Shown: positions 18,739 through 29,755, numbered from the stretch's first letter. The stretch: DNA of 64,000 bases from Gammaproteobacteria bacterium (GCA_029882395.1 JAOUKT010000003.1:35039-99038); one strand, 5' to 3'. Program-made: numbers and translations. Notes: generated by a model from the sequence alone, not told the origin.

Positions 18739-20790
18739 GTGAGAGGGAGTTGTGACATTAGTTTGTTAAAAAAAGATCAGATTCGTTTTCTTTATGATCA
18801 GGCATATACTGCTAACATTGCATTATTAGCTGTCGGCATGCTGGTACTGGGCGCTTTTGTTTTTGAAGGCGAACGCCGTTTTATCGGCTGGTTTTTTCTG
18901 CTGTTTGTGCTGGTTGCAGCCGTCAGGCTTTTTTTAGCAAAATCCTTCTTTAGTTCGGCAACAACAGATATCGAGAAATGCGCAAGCCATTACGTTGCCG
19001 CCAGCTTTTTTATGGGCCTGCTCTGGGGCTTATTATCACTGGTCTATTACGATTTACAAAATAATGAATTACGTATATTTCTGACAATTGTTAATCTTGG
19101 TCTGATCACCGCAGGCATCGGCTCACTGGCCGTCTGGATGAAAGCGTATCTGGCATATAGCCTGCCTCAATTAATAGCTTTAATGCTGGTCTATATATTC
19201 AATGACAGTATATACGTGGCGATATCTGTCTTGTTATTTGCAGGGTTCATGATTAAGGTCGCGCTCAATTCCAATATAAACTTTAAGCAGGGCCGTTTAT
19301 TGATCGAGGAAAATACCCGATACATAGAAAACATGGATGTCGAGATAGAAAGCCGCAAACGCGCCCAGCTGGAATTAGAACAATATCAACACGAATTAGA
19401 AGCCGTTGTGAAAGAGCGTACCAGAGAGTTATTAGACATCAATGGCGACCTTAAAGAACAGATTGAAAAAAGAAGGAAAGTGGAAGAAGATCTGGAGTAC
19501 CTGGCCTATTATGATGTATTGACCGATCTACCTAACCGCTCATTATTAATCGAAAGGATAAAACAGGCGATTAACAAGGCAAAGCGGCAAGGTTCTTTAT
19601 TCGCCGTGCTGTTTTTAGACCTGGACCGGTTTAAAGCCATTAATGACAGCCTGGGTCATGACGTCGGCGACCAGTTAATTAAAGAAGTCGCCGCGCGATT
19701 AAAACTACTGTTAAGAGAGACCGATACCATAGCCAGAAATGGCGGTGATGAATTTGTTATTCTGATTGAAAACCTAAAGGATGTCAGGGAAGCCTTTACA
19801 GTGGCAGAGAAAGCGATTCATTGCATTAGTGAACATTTTCTGATTGCAGGCCATGATGTCCATATCGGTGCCAGTATTGGCATTTCTATTTATCCGTTAG
19901 ACGCTGATAATGAGATGGATTTGATAAAAATGTCTGACACAGCGATGTACTGTGCCAAAGAACGGGGTAGCAATCATTTTGAATTTTATTCAAACGAAAT
20001 GTCACACCAGATACGCGACCGGCTGGAGCTGGAAAACGCCTTAAGATCAGCGATAAAAAATGATGAGTTTTTCATGGTTTATCAGCCACAGGTCAATACA
20101 CACAGTGCACAGACGACCGGACTAGAAGCTTTATTGCGTTGGCATAGCCCAGATCTGGGCTTGGTCTCACCATCCCGCTTTATTCCCGTACTGGAAGAGA
20201 CCGGCATGATTTATCCCGTAGGAGAGTGGGTAATTTTACAGGTGATTGATTTTATCAAATCAGGAAAAGCCAGGCAGGCAAAAGTGTCCATTAACTTGTC
20301 CGCGTTGCAGTGTTCAGTCAAAAAATACAGTGAAAAGATAAAACACCATATCGAAACCAGCGCCATTGATGCGCAACAAATCGAGTTTGAAGTCACAGAA
20401 TCCGTGTTAATCAATGATTTTAGAAAAACAGAAATGTTTTTGACAGAAATCAACAAGTTGGGGTGCACGATTGCACTCGATGATTTCGGAACAGGTTATA
20501 CTTCGTTCAGTTACCTGGCAAAACTGCCGATTGATGTGATTAAAATTGACCGCTCTCTGCTGGCCGGTATCGACAAAAACAAGACATTGCAAGACATCGT
20601 ATTGGCAATAGTGACAATGTGTCAGAGCCTGGGCATAGAGAATGTGTTCGAGGGTGTTGAAACGGAAGCAGAACTGAATATCGTCAGGCGGCTGAATGGA
20701 AAAATCATTCAAGGTTATTTTTATAGCAAACCTTTGAACGAACAAGAGATAGAAAAGTGGTTTCAAGAAGACAAATACTTAGTTAATTAA
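18739..20790 (+). CDS. membrane GGDEF-EAL c-di-GMP protein
   Basis: The protein of about 683 residues has five or six N-terminal membrane helices (about 24-175), a coiled coil (about 200-250), a GGDEF domain with intact NGGDEF (335-339) and a RETD inhibitory-site motif just before it, and a C-terminal EAL domain with GLEALLRW (EAL 463-465), EVTES, DDFGTGYTS, VIKID and FEGVE. Both cyclase and phosphodiesterase motifs look complete. The start is uncertain: GTG 18739 (used here) or TTG 18763, which lies 15 bases after a GAGAGGGA run. The membrane part is a sensor of unknown input. Confidence 0.92.
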   Translation: MRGSCDISLLKKDQIRFLYDQAYTANIALLAVGMLVLGAFVFEGERRFIGWFFLLFVLVAAVRLFLAKSFFSSATTDIEKCASHYVAASFFMGLLWGLLSLVYYDLQNNELRIFLTIVNLGLITAGIGSLAVWMKAYLAYSLPQLIALMLVYIFNDSIYVAISVLLFAGFMIKVALNSNINFKQGRLLIEENTRYIENMDVEIESRKRAQLELEQYQHELEAVVKERTRELLDINGDLKEQIEKRRKVEEDLEYLAYYDVLTDLPNRSLLIERIKQAINKAKRQGSLFAVLFLDLDRFKAINDSLGHDVGDQLIKEVAARLKLLLRETDTIARNGGDEFVILIENLKDVREAFTVAEKAIHCISEHFLIAGHDVHIGASIGISIYPLDADNEMDLIKMSDTAMYCAKERGSNHFEFYSNEMSHQIRDRLELENALRSAIKNDEFFMVYQPQVNTHSAQTTGLEALLRWHSPDLGLVSPSRFIPVLEETGMIYPVGEWVILQVIDFIKSGKARQAKVSINLSALQCSVKKYSEKIKHHIETSAIDAQQIEFEVTESVLINDFRKTEMFLTEINKLGCTIALDDFGTGYTSFSYLAKLPIDVIKIDRSLLAGIDKNKTLQDIVLAIVTMCQSLGIENVFEGVETEAELNIVRRLNGKIIQGYFYSKPLNEQEIEKWFQEDKYLVN

Positions 20791-20814
20791 TAAAAGTGAA
20801 TTATTGGGGGATGT

Positions 20815-21045
20815 ATGCATTTTGACCAGGATCTGTTAGAAGAGATGAAGGTATTGTCATGTTTTGATTTGGCAAACCTGCAAACCGGAATTAAGGTGCA
20901 TTCAGATGCGCTGGAATCTAAAATTGCAGCCACCGCCCGTTTGTTTGATAAAGGCCTGGTAAGTCAGAAAGACGGCGGTTATCTGACGGAACGAGGGCAG
21001 ATTGCGGCCGAACATTTACAGCATCTATCGGGTGTTCTTGATTAA
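20815..21045 (+). CDS. TIGR02647 family small protein
   Basis: The 76-residue protein matches the TIGR02647 family of small conserved proteins: FDQDLLEEM, FDLANLQTGIKVH, ARLFDKGLVSQKDGGYLTERGQIAAEH. The last part looks like a winged-helix wing, so DNA binding is plausible but unproven. A GGGGG run 7 bases upstream serves as the ribosome site. Confidence 0.82.
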   Translation: MHFDQDLLEEMKVLSCFDLANLQTGIKVHSDALESKIAATARLFDKGLVSQKDGGYLTERGQIAAEHLQHLSGVLD

Positions 21046-21161
21046 TGTTCACAGAAGTTTTCTACTGTTGGCTGTGATTTGTTGAGGTGATGCCTTAGAG
21101 CGGTCAGAGCTGCTGATTTGGCATATAACAGGCTATGGAAGAGTAGGGAGTTTTCGACTGG

Positions 21162-21398
21162 ATGAAATGTTTTTTTTGTAACAAAGCCGTCTTTGGTGCT
21201 GATGGCATTACGGTACCGGCTAAGGGTCCGGCACATCAAAAATGTTTTCAGGTAGACCAGGCGCTAAAAAGAACCTTTCAGTCACTCAATATCAGTGAGT
21301 TGAATGACGAAGAGCTGACCGATTTACTGGATCTGGTGTTAGCCGAGGTCAATATTCGTAAAAAACCAGCCGATGACGATGGAATAGAACTCTTCTAA
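21162..21398 (+). CDS. small zinc-ribbon-like protein
   Basis: The 78-residue protein has CFFC at residues 3-6 and HQKC 23 residues on, a likely CxxC...HxxC zinc site, then a helical acidic C-terminus (NDEELTDLLDLVLAEVNIRKK). It resembles small DUF2175-type zinc proteins, an uncertain assignment. It lies between a TIGR02647 gene and hslV; no function is known. Confidence 0.7.
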   Translation: MKCFFCNKAVFGADGITVPAKGPAHQKCFQVDQALKRTFQSLNISELNDEELTDLLDLVLAEVNIRKKPADDDGIELF

Positions 21399-21430
21399 GA
21401 CCGGCATTATCAGCAATCAGCATTGCCGGC

Positions 21431-21476
21431 CTTGAATTACGCCGAATCGGGCATATTTTCATATTTCGTGTACAAT
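21431..21476 (+). promoter_or_regulatory. candidate heat-shock and vegetative promoters of hslVU
   Basis: CTTGAAT at 21431 followed after 11 bases by GGGCATAT resembles the sigma-32 pattern CTTGAAA-N11-16-CCCCATNT, imperfectly in the -10 part. A second candidate is the extended -10 TGTACAAT at 21469-21476 with no clear -35. hslVU is a classical heat-shock operon, which makes the first reading attractive. Pattern match only. Confidence 0.4.
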
Positions 21477-21508
21477 TCGCAACCTGATGAAAATTTCTGG
21501 AGGCTCAA

Positions 21509-22054
21509 GTGCCCACCTTTCATGGTACGACGATTATATCTATCCGCCGCGGTAATTCTGTTGTTATCGGCGGTGATGGTCAGGTCACGCTTGGCGATAC
21601 GGTAATGAAGGCCAATGCACGCAAGGTCCGCCGGCTATACCATAATAAGGTACTGGTCGGTTTTGCCGGCGCAACAGCAGATGCGTTCACGTTATTTGAG
21701 CGATTTGAAGGCCAGCTTGAAAAACATAACGGTCAACTGGTGCGTTCGGCTGTTGAACTGGCAAAAGACTGGCGAACAGACAAAATGCTGCGTAATCTAG
21801 AAGCCATGTTGATTGTTGCCGACAAGGAAGCCTCTTTGATCATCAGCGGTAACGGCGATGTTATCGATACCGATGATGACTTGCTGGCGATTGGTTCAGG
21901 CTCGAATTATGCACGCTCGGCCGCAAGGGCTTTGTTTGATAATACGGACTACTCGGCCCGTGATATTGTCGAAAAAAGCTTAAACATCGCAGGCGATATA
22001 TGTATCTACACCAACCAGAATCTGACGATTGAAGAACTGGTTGACGGCGAATAA
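21509..22054 (+). CDS. hslV: ATP-dependent protease subunit HslV
   Basis: The 181-residue peptidase subunit has a short propeptide (MPTFHG) before the catalytic N-terminal threonine of TTIISIRRG, as in many proteobacterial HslV. The [13 protein letters not shown] and [18 protein letters not shown] segments are diagnostic. It starts at GTG with CTGGAGG nicely spaced upstream. HslV forms a double-hexamer proteolytic core with HslU and degrades misfolded proteins. Confidence 0.97.
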   Translation: MPTFHGTTIISIRRGNSVVIGGDGQVTLGDTVMKANARKVRRLYHNKVLVGFAGATADAFTLFERFEGQLEKHNGQLVRSAVELAKDWRTDKMLRNLEAMLIVADKEASLIISGNGDVIDTDDDLLAIGSGSNYARSAARALFDNTDYSARDIVEKSLNIAGDICIYTNQNLTIEELVDGE

Positions 22055-22073
22055 TATTTTATAGGTTTTGATA

Positions 22074-23402
22074 ATGTCATCCATGACTCCCCGTGAAATT
22101 GTTCAGGAACTGGACAAACACATTGTAGGCCAAAGCTCAGCAAAACGAGCGGTGGCTATAGCCCTGCGTAACCGCTACCGTCGGCAGATGGTAGCGGAAG
22201 AATTGCGCAATGAAATCACGCCCAAAAACATCCTGATGATTGGACCGACCGGAGTCGGCAAAACCGAAATTGCCCGCCGACTGGCGAAGCTGGCTAATGC
22301 ACCGTTTATAAAAGTAGAAGCAACCAAGTTCACTGAAGTCGGCTATGTTGGTCGCGAAGTTGATACGATCATACGCGATCTTGTCGATATGTCGGTGAAA
22401 GAAGTGCGCGAAGCTGAAATGAAAAAAGTGCATTCGCTGGCTGAAGATAAAGTTGAAGAGCGCATTCTAAACGCATTATTGCCACCGCCGCGTGACTCCT
22501 TCGGTAATCCAGAAGTGGATGAAGATAACCGAACCCGAGACAAATTCAGAACCAAGTTAAGATTAGGTGATCTTGACGAGCGTGAAATTGAAATTGAAGT
22601 ACAGGCCGCTCAGGTTGGGGTAGAGATAATGGCGCCCCCTGGCATGGAAGAAATGACCAGCCAGTTGCAGGGCATGTTTCAGAATATGTCCAGCGATAGT
22701 AAAAAACTGCGCAAAATGACGGTTAAGCAGGCGCAAAAACTCTTGCTGGAAGAAGAGGCCTCGAAACTGGTGAATGAAGAAGACCTCAAACACCAGGCGG
22801 TTATCAACGCAGAACAAAATGGTATTGTCTTTATCGACGAGATCGACAAGGTCTGTCAGCGCAGTGAAACCAGCGGCAGCGATGTCTCTCGTGAAGGCGT
22901 GCAGAGAGATTTGCTGCCCCTGGTCGAAGGCTGCACGGTAACAACAAAATACGGCATGGTGAAGACAGACCATATTTTATTCATTACCTCGGGTGCTTTC
23001 CATGTCAGCAAACCCTCGGACCTGATTCCAGAATTACAGGGACGATTACCGATCCGTGTTGAACTTGATGCTCTGGTGGCTGAGGACTTTATACGCATTC
23101 TGACAGAGCCTGATGCGGCACTGACAGTGCAGTATAAGGCGCTGTTGGCAACGGAAGACGTGAGCATTAACTTTACCGAGGAAGGCGTCGCTCGCATCGC
23201 TGAAGTGGCTTTCAGTGTCAATGAGAAAACTGAAAATATTGGCGCGCGCAGACTGCACACCGTCATGGAGCGTTTGCTCGAAGAAATATCATATGAAGCG
23301 GCGGATAAGCCGGGCACCTCAGTCAACATTGATGCAGCCTATGTTGACAGTTATCTCGGCGATCTGGCTAAGGATCACGACCTGAGCCGGTATATATTGT
23401 AA
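22074..23402 (+). CDS. hslU: ATP-dependent protease ATPase subunit HslU
   Basis: The 442-residue AAA+ unfoldase has Walker [10 protein letters not shown], Walker [10 protein letters not shown], the pore GYVGRE motif and the C-terminal [16 protein letters not shown] tail (here [10 protein letters not shown]) that docks into HslV. It follows hslV after 19 bases. I use the ATG at 22074; an ATG three codons later (MTPREIV) is also possible. Confidence 0.97.
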   Translation: MSSMTPREIVQELDKHIVGQSSAKRAVAIALRNRYRRQMVAEELRNEITPKNILMIGPTGVGKTEIARRLAKLANAPFIKVEATKFTEVGYVGREVDTIIRDLVDMSVKEVREAEMKKVHSLAEDKVEERILNALLPPPRDSFGNPEVDEDNRTRDKFRTKLRLGDLDEREIEIEVQAAQVGVEIMAPPGMEEMTSQLQGMFQNMSSDSKKLRKMTVKQAQKLLLEEEASKLVNEEDLKHQAVINAEQNGIVFIDEIDKVCQRSETSGSDVSREGVQRDLLPLVEGCTVTTKYGMVKTDHILFITSGAFHVSKPSDLIPELQGRLPIRVELDALVAEDFIRILTEPDAALTVQYKALLATEDVSINFTEEGVARIAEVAFSVNEKTENIGARRLHTVMERLLEEISYEAADKPGTSVNIDAAYVDSYLGDLAKDHDLSRYIL

Positions 23403-23522
23403 AAAAAGTGAATAACTGCCCGCTTTTCAGGGCTAAGCAGAACGAGCGCTGTAAACAGATACATTACAACTTAAATTGATGAGACAGGTCGGCGCATAAA
23501 CGCCGGCTTATCGGAGTAATAA

Positions 23523-23888
23523 ATGCCAAAACCAACGAATATTATGCTGCACAAAAAATCGCATGTACTGGAATTAGAATTTGATGACGGCGCGACCTTT
23601 AAATTGCCCTGTGAATATTTACGTGTTTATTCACCGTCGGCAGAAGTCACCGGGCATGGCCCGGGCCAGGAAGTGTTGCAGCTGAATAAGGAAAGTGTGA
23701 ACATTGATGCTATTGAGCCAGTCGGCCATTATGCCGTTAAGCTGGCATTTAGTGATAATCACGATACGGGCCTGTATTCCTGGGATTATTTGTATGAGCT
23801 GGGCACCACGTACCAGGATAAATGGGCGAACTACCTCGAGCGCCTGAAAGCCGCCGGCCATGAAAGACAACAGGCCGAGAGCAATTAG
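23523..23888 (+). CDS. DUF971 family protein
   Basis: The 121-residue protein is a stand-alone DUF971 (gamma-butyrobetaine hydroxylase N-terminal-like) domain: [55 protein letters not shown]. Such domains are small, probably metal-binding folds found alone or fused to Fe-S scaffold proteins. The stand-alone gene between hslU and ubiE is usual in gammaproteobacteria. A GGAG ribosome site precedes the ATG. Confidence 0.92.
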   Translation: MPKPTNIMLHKKSHVLELEFDDGATFKLPCEYLRVYSPSAEVTGHGPGQEVLQLNKESVNIDAIEPVGHYAVKLAFSDNHDTGLYSWDYLYELGTTYQDKWANYLERLKAAGHERQQAESN

Positions 23889-23929
23889 ATCTGTGGCAAA
23901 GAGCGACAATAGCCCGTTTTAGGAAACAA

Positions 23930-24679
23930 ATGAAAAATAACGAAAAAACACATTTTGGTTTTGAGCAGGTCAATGCCGCCGACAAAGCTGGCAAAGTGGC
24001 CGAGGTTTTCCATTCAGTAGCAGACAAATACGATGTCATGAACGATGTGATGTCATTTGGTGTGCATCGCTTATGGAAACGTTTTACCCTGGCGCAGACC
24101 GGCCTCAAGGCTGGCCAGCGAGTGCTCGACCTGGCAGGGGGAACCGGTGATCTGGCTTTAAAAATGTCACGCATGGTGGGTGACTCCGGCGAGGTTGTGC
24201 TGTCGGATATCAATGGCTCAATGTTATCGAATGGTCGCGACCGGCTGACCGATGAAGGTGTCGCCGGCAATATTCGTTATGTTCAGGCGAATGCCGAGTG
24301 TTTGCCATTCCCGGATGATTATTTCGACTGCATTACCATGGCCTTCGGCTTACGTAATGTGACCGATAAAGACATGGCCTTGCGATCAATGAACCGCATA
24401 TTAAAACCGGGTGGACGTTTACTGGTACTGGAATTTTCAAAGCCGGTAGCACCGGGTCTGGCACCGGTTTATGACTTCTATTCGTTTAAACTGTTACCGA
24501 TGATGGGCAAAGTGATTGCTAATGACGAAGAAAGTTATCGTTATCTGGCGGAATCGATTCGCATGCACCCGGATCAGGAGACCTTAAAGGCGATGATGCA
24601 GGAAGCCGGATTTGAGCGCTGTGATTACCATAATTTAACCGGTGGTATCGTCGCCTTGCATAAAGGCTTTAAACTGTAA
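23930..24679 (+). CDS. ubiE: ubiquinone/menaquinone C-methyltransferase UbiE
   Basis: The 249-residue class I methyltransferase has FGFEQVN and [25 protein letters not shown] at the N-terminus, the SAM-binding LDLAGGTGD and the [10 protein letters not shown] and VLEFSKP family signatures. It C-methylates the quinone ring in ubiquinone synthesis (and menaquinone if present). It heads the ubiE-ubiJ-ubiB cluster. Confidence 0.97.
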   Translation: MKNNEKTHFGFEQVNAADKAGKVAEVFHSVADKYDVMNDVMSFGVHRLWKRFTLAQTGLKAGQRVLDLAGGTGDLALKMSRMVGDSGEVVLSDINGSMLSNGRDRLTDEGVAGNIRYVQANAECLPFPDDYFDCITMAFGLRNVTDKDMALRSMNRILKPGGRLLVLEFSKPVAPGLAPVYDFYSFKLLPMMGKVIANDEESYRYLAESIRMHPDQETLKAMMQEAGFERCDYHNLTGGIVALHKGFKL

Positions 24680-24741
24680 TCACCACAACAAAGCAGACAA
24701 GCCAGCAAGTTAAGAATGAGCTAAATGAGTGAAGCCTTGCA

Positions 24742-25386
24742 GTGAAACTACCTGAAGTCCTGATAGCTACTCTGGAGAATGCGTTTAATCGCATTCTGGC
24801 ACTGGACCCGGAAGCGGTCAGCCAGCTGGCGGCGATGCAAGGGCGCATCATCTGCCTCCAGCTCGACGCAATCAATGTGCGCCTGTATCTGTTGCCATCA
24901 GCTGCTGAGGTGATGGTGTTTGATGGCTTTGATGCCGCCGCCGATACTACCATCAGCGGCACTCCACTTGCGCTGGCAAAACTGGGCATGGCGGAAGATA
25001 GCCAGGCCGAAATGTTTTCTGGCGAAGTCAAAATAAGCGGCGATCTAAAACTGGGCCGCCAGTTTAGTCGTTTACTGGCTTCACTGGATATCGACTGGGA
25101 AGAACAGCTTTCTAAAGTCACGGGTGATATGACGGCGCATACAGTTGCAAATATTGGGCGTTCTTTGTTCTCACTCAAAAAAAGAAACAGTGCTTCCATG
25201 AAGATGAACATGGGTGAATATTTACAGGAAGAAATCCATTATTTACCGAGCCGAAACGAAACGGAAAGTTTCTTAAAAGATATTGATGATTTGCGAAATG
25301 ATGTATCCAGGCTAAAAGCCCGTTTGCAGAAGATGGAACAAAAAAAAATACAAGATTCATCTGATACCAAGGTTGATAATAAATGA
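24742..25386 (+). CDS. ubiJ: ubiquinone biosynthesis accessory factor UbiJ
   Basis: The 214-residue protein has an SCP2-like lipid-binding domain (about 20-120, with [14 protein letters not shown] and [30 protein letters not shown]) and a C-terminal coiled coil. This and its place between ubiE and ubiB identify UbiJ, which binds ubiquinone intermediates in the soluble Ubi complex. It starts at GTG 24742 and overlaps ubiB by four bases. Confidence 0.93.
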   Translation: MKLPEVLIATLENAFNRILALDPEAVSQLAAMQGRIICLQLDAINVRLYLLPSAAEVMVFDGFDAAADTTISGTPLALAKLGMAEDSQAEMFSGEVKISGDLKLGRQFSRLLASLDIDWEEQLSKVTGDMTAHTVANIGRSLFSLKKRNSASMKMNMGEYLQEEIHYLPSRNETESFLKDIDDLRNDVSRLKARLQKMEQKKIQDSSDTKVDNK

Positions 25387-27041
25387 TTCGCCCCTCCCAG
25401 CTGTTGCGTTTGCTGCGCATTAATTATGTCTTAATGAAACATGGCCTCGATGACATCGTATTTGAGATTCATTTGTTCAGGCCATTTCGTTTTATTTTGT
25501 TTTTAATGCCTTGGAACTGGGTGCCAAGAAAGCGGGCGCCACGCGGAGAACGTTTGAGGTGTGCGCTTGAAGATTTGGGGCCGGTTTTTATTAAACTCGG
25601 CCAGATGCTGTCAACACGCCGCGACTTGCTGGCTGATGACATTGCACAGGAACTGGCTCAATTACAGGATAACGTGCCGTCGTTTGCAGCAGAGCAAGCC
25701 AAAAACATCATAGAAAAATCATTGAAGTGCAGTGTCAAAGAGGCTTTTTTACGTTTTGATGATGAGCCTTTTGCTTCGGCCTCCATAGCTCAGGTACATG
25801 GCGCGCAGCTAGACGATGGCACCGAGGTGATTGTCAAAGTAGTGCGCCCTGGCATCAGCAAAGTCATAAAACGCGATGTTGCATTAATGTATGTGATTGC
25901 AGAATTAGCGGAACGGTATTCAAAGGTGGGTCGCCGCCTGCGAGTCATAGAAGTGGTGGCTGAATATGAAAAAACCATTCACGACGAGTTAAACCTGCAA
26001 CGCGAAGCCGCTAACGCGTCTCAGTTGCGGCGGAACTTCAGTCAGTCTGCGGCATTATATATTCCGGAAGTTTACTGGGACTATGTGCGTCGTGATGTCA
26101 TGGTCATGGAGCGCATTTCCGGTATTCCGATTGGCCAGACAGATGCACTGATTAAGCACGGCGTAAACCTGGAGCGGCTATCTGAGCGTGGCGTTGAGAT
26201 ATTTTTTACCCAGGTTTTCAAACACAATTTTTTCCACGCGGATATGCACCCGGGCAATATTTTTGTAGACCTTAAAAATCCACAGAACGCACAATATATA
26301 GCCGTTGATTTTGGCATTGTCGGCAGTCTTAACGTCGAAGACCAGCGCTATTTGGCAGAAAACTTTCTGGCTTTTTTCAAGCGCGATTATCAGCGTGTCG
26401 CGCAACTGCATGTCGACTCGGGCTGGGTGCCGGCCGATACACGGGTTGATGAATTTGAATCGGCGATTCGCAGTGTCTGTGAGCCAATTTTTGAAAAGCC
26501 ACTGAAAGATATTTCATTTGGCCTGGTGCTTTTGGGGCTGTTTCAGACGGCGCAGCGTTTTAATATGGAAGTACAGCCGCAGCTGGTATTGTTACAAAAA
26601 ACATTGCTGAACATAGAAGGACTCGGCCGGCAGTTAAATCCGGATCTGGATTTGTGGAAAACAGCAAAACCGTTTCTTGAAAACTGGATGGATGAACAGA
26701 TTGGCACGAAAGCTATGTGGCGTGGCTTTAAAAAGAATCTGCCCTTCATCGCTGAAAAATTACCGGAAATGCCGAACCTGATTTATGCGGCATTGAACCG
26801 GGCCGCAGAAGGTGAAAACCATGAGGCCCAGCAACGTGAGATGCGAGCGTTTAGAAAAGAAATAGCACGGTCTAATCAAAAAACAGTGTCGACTATTATA
26901 GGTTCAAGTTTAATCATCAGTGCTTTTATTGTTTATAGCCTGAACCCTGTGAGCGGAGCATTGCTCTGGGGAGTGCCTGTGGTGTCCTGGATAAGCGGTG
27001 TCAGCGGCTCGTTAATTATCTATTTTGCGTTAAAAGAATAA
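25383..27041 (+). CDS. ubiB: ubiquinone biosynthesis kinase-like protein UbiB
   Basis: The 552-residue protein belongs to the ABC1/UbiB atypical kinase family: [14 protein letters not shown] (the KxGQ motif), [17 protein letters not shown] (Ala-rich loop), [10 protein letters not shown] and VDFGIVGSL. Two C-terminal membrane helices (about 503-550) anchor it to the inner membrane. It is needed for ubiquinone synthesis, probably as an ATPase that extracts lipid intermediates. Confidence 0.97.
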   Translation: MIRPSQLLRLLRINYVLMKHGLDDIVFEIHLFRPFRFILFLMPWNWVPRKRAPRGERLRCALEDLGPVFIKLGQMLSTRRDLLADDIAQELAQLQDNVPSFAAEQAKNIIEKSLKCSVKEAFLRFDDEPFASASIAQVHGAQLDDGTEVIVKVVRPGISKVIKRDVALMYVIAELAERYSKVGRRLRVIEVVAEYEKTIHDELNLQREAANASQLRRNFSQSAALYIPEVYWDYVRRDVMVMERISGIPIGQTDALIKHGVNLERLSERGVEIFFTQVFKHNFFHADMHPGNIFVDLKNPQNAQYIAVDFGIVGSLNVEDQRYLAENFLAFFKRDYQRVAQLHVDSGWVPADTRVDEFESAIRSVCEPIFEKPLKDISFGLVLLGLFQTAQRFNMEVQPQLVLLQKTLLNIEGLGRQLNPDLDLWKTAKPFLENWMDEQIGTKAMWRGFKKNLPFIAEKLPEMPNLIYAALNRAAEGENHEAQQREMRAFRKEIARSNQKTVSTIIGSSLIISAFIVYSLNPVSGALLWGVPVVSWISGVSGSLIIYFALKE

Positions 27042-27051
27042 GCCTGAAACA

Positions 27052-27447
27052 CTACTTGTTAGATAGTCGCTCTGACAGCCATTCAAGCGCAGAGGCGCGG
27101 GACTGGAATTGGCCGAGTTCTCTTGAGACACCATTGGCCAGTGATTTAGCGGCAATGTAAAACTCAGCGAGTTCTACATGCTGTTGAGTATAGGTTAAAA
27201 AGGCACATCGTGAATCCGGGTCGAGCATATAAAGTCCGGCTGCTTTTTGTGCAATAGTAATGAGATCGCCGAAACTGATATCAGAAAAATCTGAATCAGT
27301 AAGATCAAACAGTTCGCTGTAGCCATAAATAGAAGGTTCCAGCCAGACGGTATACTGATAGCTTTCGATTTCTTTTAACGTCATACGCCCAGAACATACG
27401 CTATGCACTAGGCGAAGATCGTGGTCTGGCGTTGAAGTAATTGGCAT
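27052..27447 (-). CDS. small SpoIIAA/STAS-like protein, paralogue B
   Basis: With the ATG at 27445-27447 the protein has 131 residues; a TTG at 27495 would add 16 but has no ribosome site. It is a homologue of the protein at 1615-2028: both share CSG(K/R)M, a YxxxVW..., a Y(N/S)ELFD motif, DPxS in the middle, FYxxxK and a C-terminal AL(D/E)WL. The overall form suggests the SpoIIAA-like/STAS fold. The function is unknown. It converges on ubiB with a 10-base gap. Confidence 0.75.
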   Translation of the reverse strand: MPITSTPDHDLRLVHSVCSGRMTLKEIESYQYTVWLEPSIYGYSELFDLTDSDFSDISFGDLITIAQKAAGLYMLDPDSRCAFLTYTQQHVELAEFYIAAKSLANGVSRELGQFQSRASALEWLSERLSNK

Positions 27448-27562
27448 AATTCGTCTTGGATATTTTTCGGATAGTATATCAATTTTATGATTCAAATTAT
27501 TGTTAAAAAATCAAATCACAGCCGCTGGCTGTGCGTAAGTTGTCGGGTAACGAAATAAGCTG

Positions 27563-29722
27563 ATGGATGTATCGAATATATTAAATGACCTAAATGAAGT
27601 GCAGCGTGAGGCCGTATCGGCCCCTGACCGCTCACTATTGGTACTGGCCGGTGCCGGCAGTGGCAAAACCAGGGTGCTGGTACACCGCATAAGCTGGTTA
27701 ACGACGGTTGAAAACGTCTCGCCGTATAGTATTTTGGCGGTGACGTTTACCAATAAAGCCTCGGCAGAAATGCGCCAGCGCGTTGAAAAAATGCAAAGTC
27801 AGTCGATGGCAGGTATCTGGGTGGGTACTTTTCATGGACTGGCGCATCGTTTGTTAAGGAGTCACTGGCAGCAAGCAGGTCTTGTGCAAAGCTTTCAGAT
27901 TCTCGATTCAGATGATCAGTTACGGTTAGTGAAAAGAGTGATACTTGCGCTGGAACTCGATGACACACAGTGGCAGCCAAAACAGGTCCGTGGTTTCATT
28001 AATGCCTGTAAAGACGAGGGTGACCGGCCCCAGCATATTGCAGATAATGGCGACCCGGTACGCCGCCAGCTGGTAAGAATTTATTCAGCTTACGAAGCGG
28101 CCTGTAAAAGAGCCGGGGTGATTGATTTTGCGGAAATGTTACTCAGGTCGCTGGAGTTGCTGCGTGACAATAAAGACTTACTGGCACACTATCAGCAGCG
28201 GTTTCGTCACATATTAGTCGATGAGTTTCAGGATACCAATGCCATCCAGTATGCCTGGGTACGCTTGCTGGTAGGCAAAGATAACAATATTTTTGTGGTC
28301 GGCGATGATGATCAGGCGATTTATGGCTGGCGTGGTGCGCGAGTAGAAAACCTGCAAAAATTCAGAAAAGACTTTCCGCAGACCCGAATTATAAAACTGG
28401 AACAAAATTATCGCTCAACGGCGACCATTTTATCCGCAGCCAATGCAGTGATTGGAAACAATGGCGATCGCCTGGGCAAAAGGCTGTGGACGGCCGGCAG
28501 TGATGGCCAGCCGATCACCTACTATCAGGCCTATAATGAATTTGATGAAGCACGTTTTATCATCGATAAGATTAAACAATGGGTGAGTGACGGTGAGTTG
28601 CGTGCTGATGTTGCCATTCTTTACCGATCCAATGCCCAGTCTCGTGTTTTTGAGCAGACACTCAATGCCGAACAGATACCGTATCGAATTTATGGGGGTT
28701 TGCGATATTTTGACCGCGCAGAAATAAAGGACTGCATTGCCTATTTACGGCTGATGAATAACGTTCTTGACGATACGGCTTTTGAACGCATTGTTAATGT
28801 GCCGGCGCGCGGAATAGGTGGCCGGACGCTGGAAATTGTGCGCGAACGAGCAAAGACAGCAGAAATCACCATGTGGCAAGCTGCCGAACAGCTGATTAAA
28901 GAAAAAGCCTTAACCGCGCGGGCCGCTAACGCGCTGCAAAGTTTTCTCGACTTGATGGCTGAGATGCAGGCCGCCTGCATCGATGTCGAACTGCACGAAA
29001 AAGTAGAACATGTGATACATCAGTCGGGCTTGATCGAGCACCATGAAAAAGACAAGTCAGAAAAATCAGAACAAAGAATCGAAAACATGGAAGAACTGGT
29101 GGGTGCGGCAAAAAACTTTACGGTCGCTGAAGACGAAGCCCAGGATATGGATAAAATAACCGCGTTCTTAACCTATGCGGTACTGGAGTCAGGAGAAGGC
29201 CAGGCACAGGAGTGGGAAGATTGTGTGCAGATGATGACACTGCATAGTGCCAAAGGACTGGAGTTTAAACAGGTATATATCTGCGGTGTAGAAGAAGGGC
29301 TGTTCCCGCACCAGCGATCAATTGAGGATGCATCACGCCTGGAGGAAGAGCGTCGGCTTTGTTATGTTGGCATTACCCGGGCCAGAGAGCAGCTGACCAT
29401 AACCAATGCCGAGCACCGTCAGCTATATGGCCGTGACACATATCCACGGGCGTCGCGTTTTATCAGTGAAATACCTGCCGAGTTAGTCGCCGACGTGCGC
29501 CTGCGGACACAAGTTTCCGAGCCGCAGTACGTGAGTGATGATCTGTGCGAAAACGAAACGGGTGGTTTTCAGATAGGCCAGCGAGTGATGCACCCAAAGT
29601 TTGGAGAGGGCATGGTGCTTAACTTTGAAGGCAGTGGTGCGCATGCACGGCTAGAAGTTAATTTTGAATTCGAAGGCACAAAATGGTTGGTAATATCGTA
29701 TGCTAACCTGAGCATTTTATAA
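27563..29722 (+). CDS. uvrD: DNA helicase II UvrD
   Basis: The 719-residue superfamily 1 helicase has Walker A LAGAGSGKTRVL, motif II VDEFQDTN, QxxR motif GDDDQAIYGWRGA, motif IV NYRSTATIL, MTLHSAKGLEF and YVGITRAREQL. The C-terminal QRVMHPKFGEG segment is the Tudor-like tail of UvrD that binds RNA polymerase. It works in nucleotide-excision and mismatch repair. Length and motifs are normal. Confidence 0.98.
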   Translation: MDVSNILNDLNEVQREAVSAPDRSLLVLAGAGSGKTRVLVHRISWLTTVENVSPYSILAVTFTNKASAEMRQRVEKMQSQSMAGIWVGTFHGLAHRLLRSHWQQAGLVQSFQILDSDDQLRLVKRVILALELDDTQWQPKQVRGFINACKDEGDRPQHIADNGDPVRRQLVRIYSAYEAACKRAGVIDFAEMLLRSLELLRDNKDLLAHYQQRFRHILVDEFQDTNAIQYAWVRLLVGKDNNIFVVGDDDQAIYGWRGARVENLQKFRKDFPQTRIIKLEQNYRSTATILSAANAVIGNNGDRLGKRLWTAGSDGQPITYYQAYNEFDEARFIIDKIKQWVSDGELRADVAILYRSNAQSRVFEQTLNAEQIPYRIYGGLRYFDRAEIKDCIAYLRLMNNVLDDTAFERIVNVPARGIGGRTLEIVRERAKTAEITMWQAAEQLIKEKALTARAANALQSFLDLMAEMQAACIDVELHEKVEHVIHQSGLIEHHEKDKSEKSEQRIENMEELVGAAKNFTVAEDEAQDMDKITAFLTYAVLESGEGQAQEWEDCVQMMTLHSAKGLEFKQVYICGVEEGLFPHQRSIEDASRLEEERRLCYVGITRAREQLTITNAEHRQLYGRDTYPRASRFISEIPAELVADVRLRTQVSEPQYVSDDLCENETGGFQIGQRVMHPKFGEGMVLNFEGSGAHARLEVNFEFEGTKWLVISYANLSIL

Positions 29723-29755
29723 AAAAACTGGACACACCAGCGTTGGCAAAATAAC

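Noticed and set aside
22856..23329. 157-codon open frame antisense to hslU
   Set aside because: Ser/Thr/Arg-rich shadow of a conserved gene; no ribosome site.
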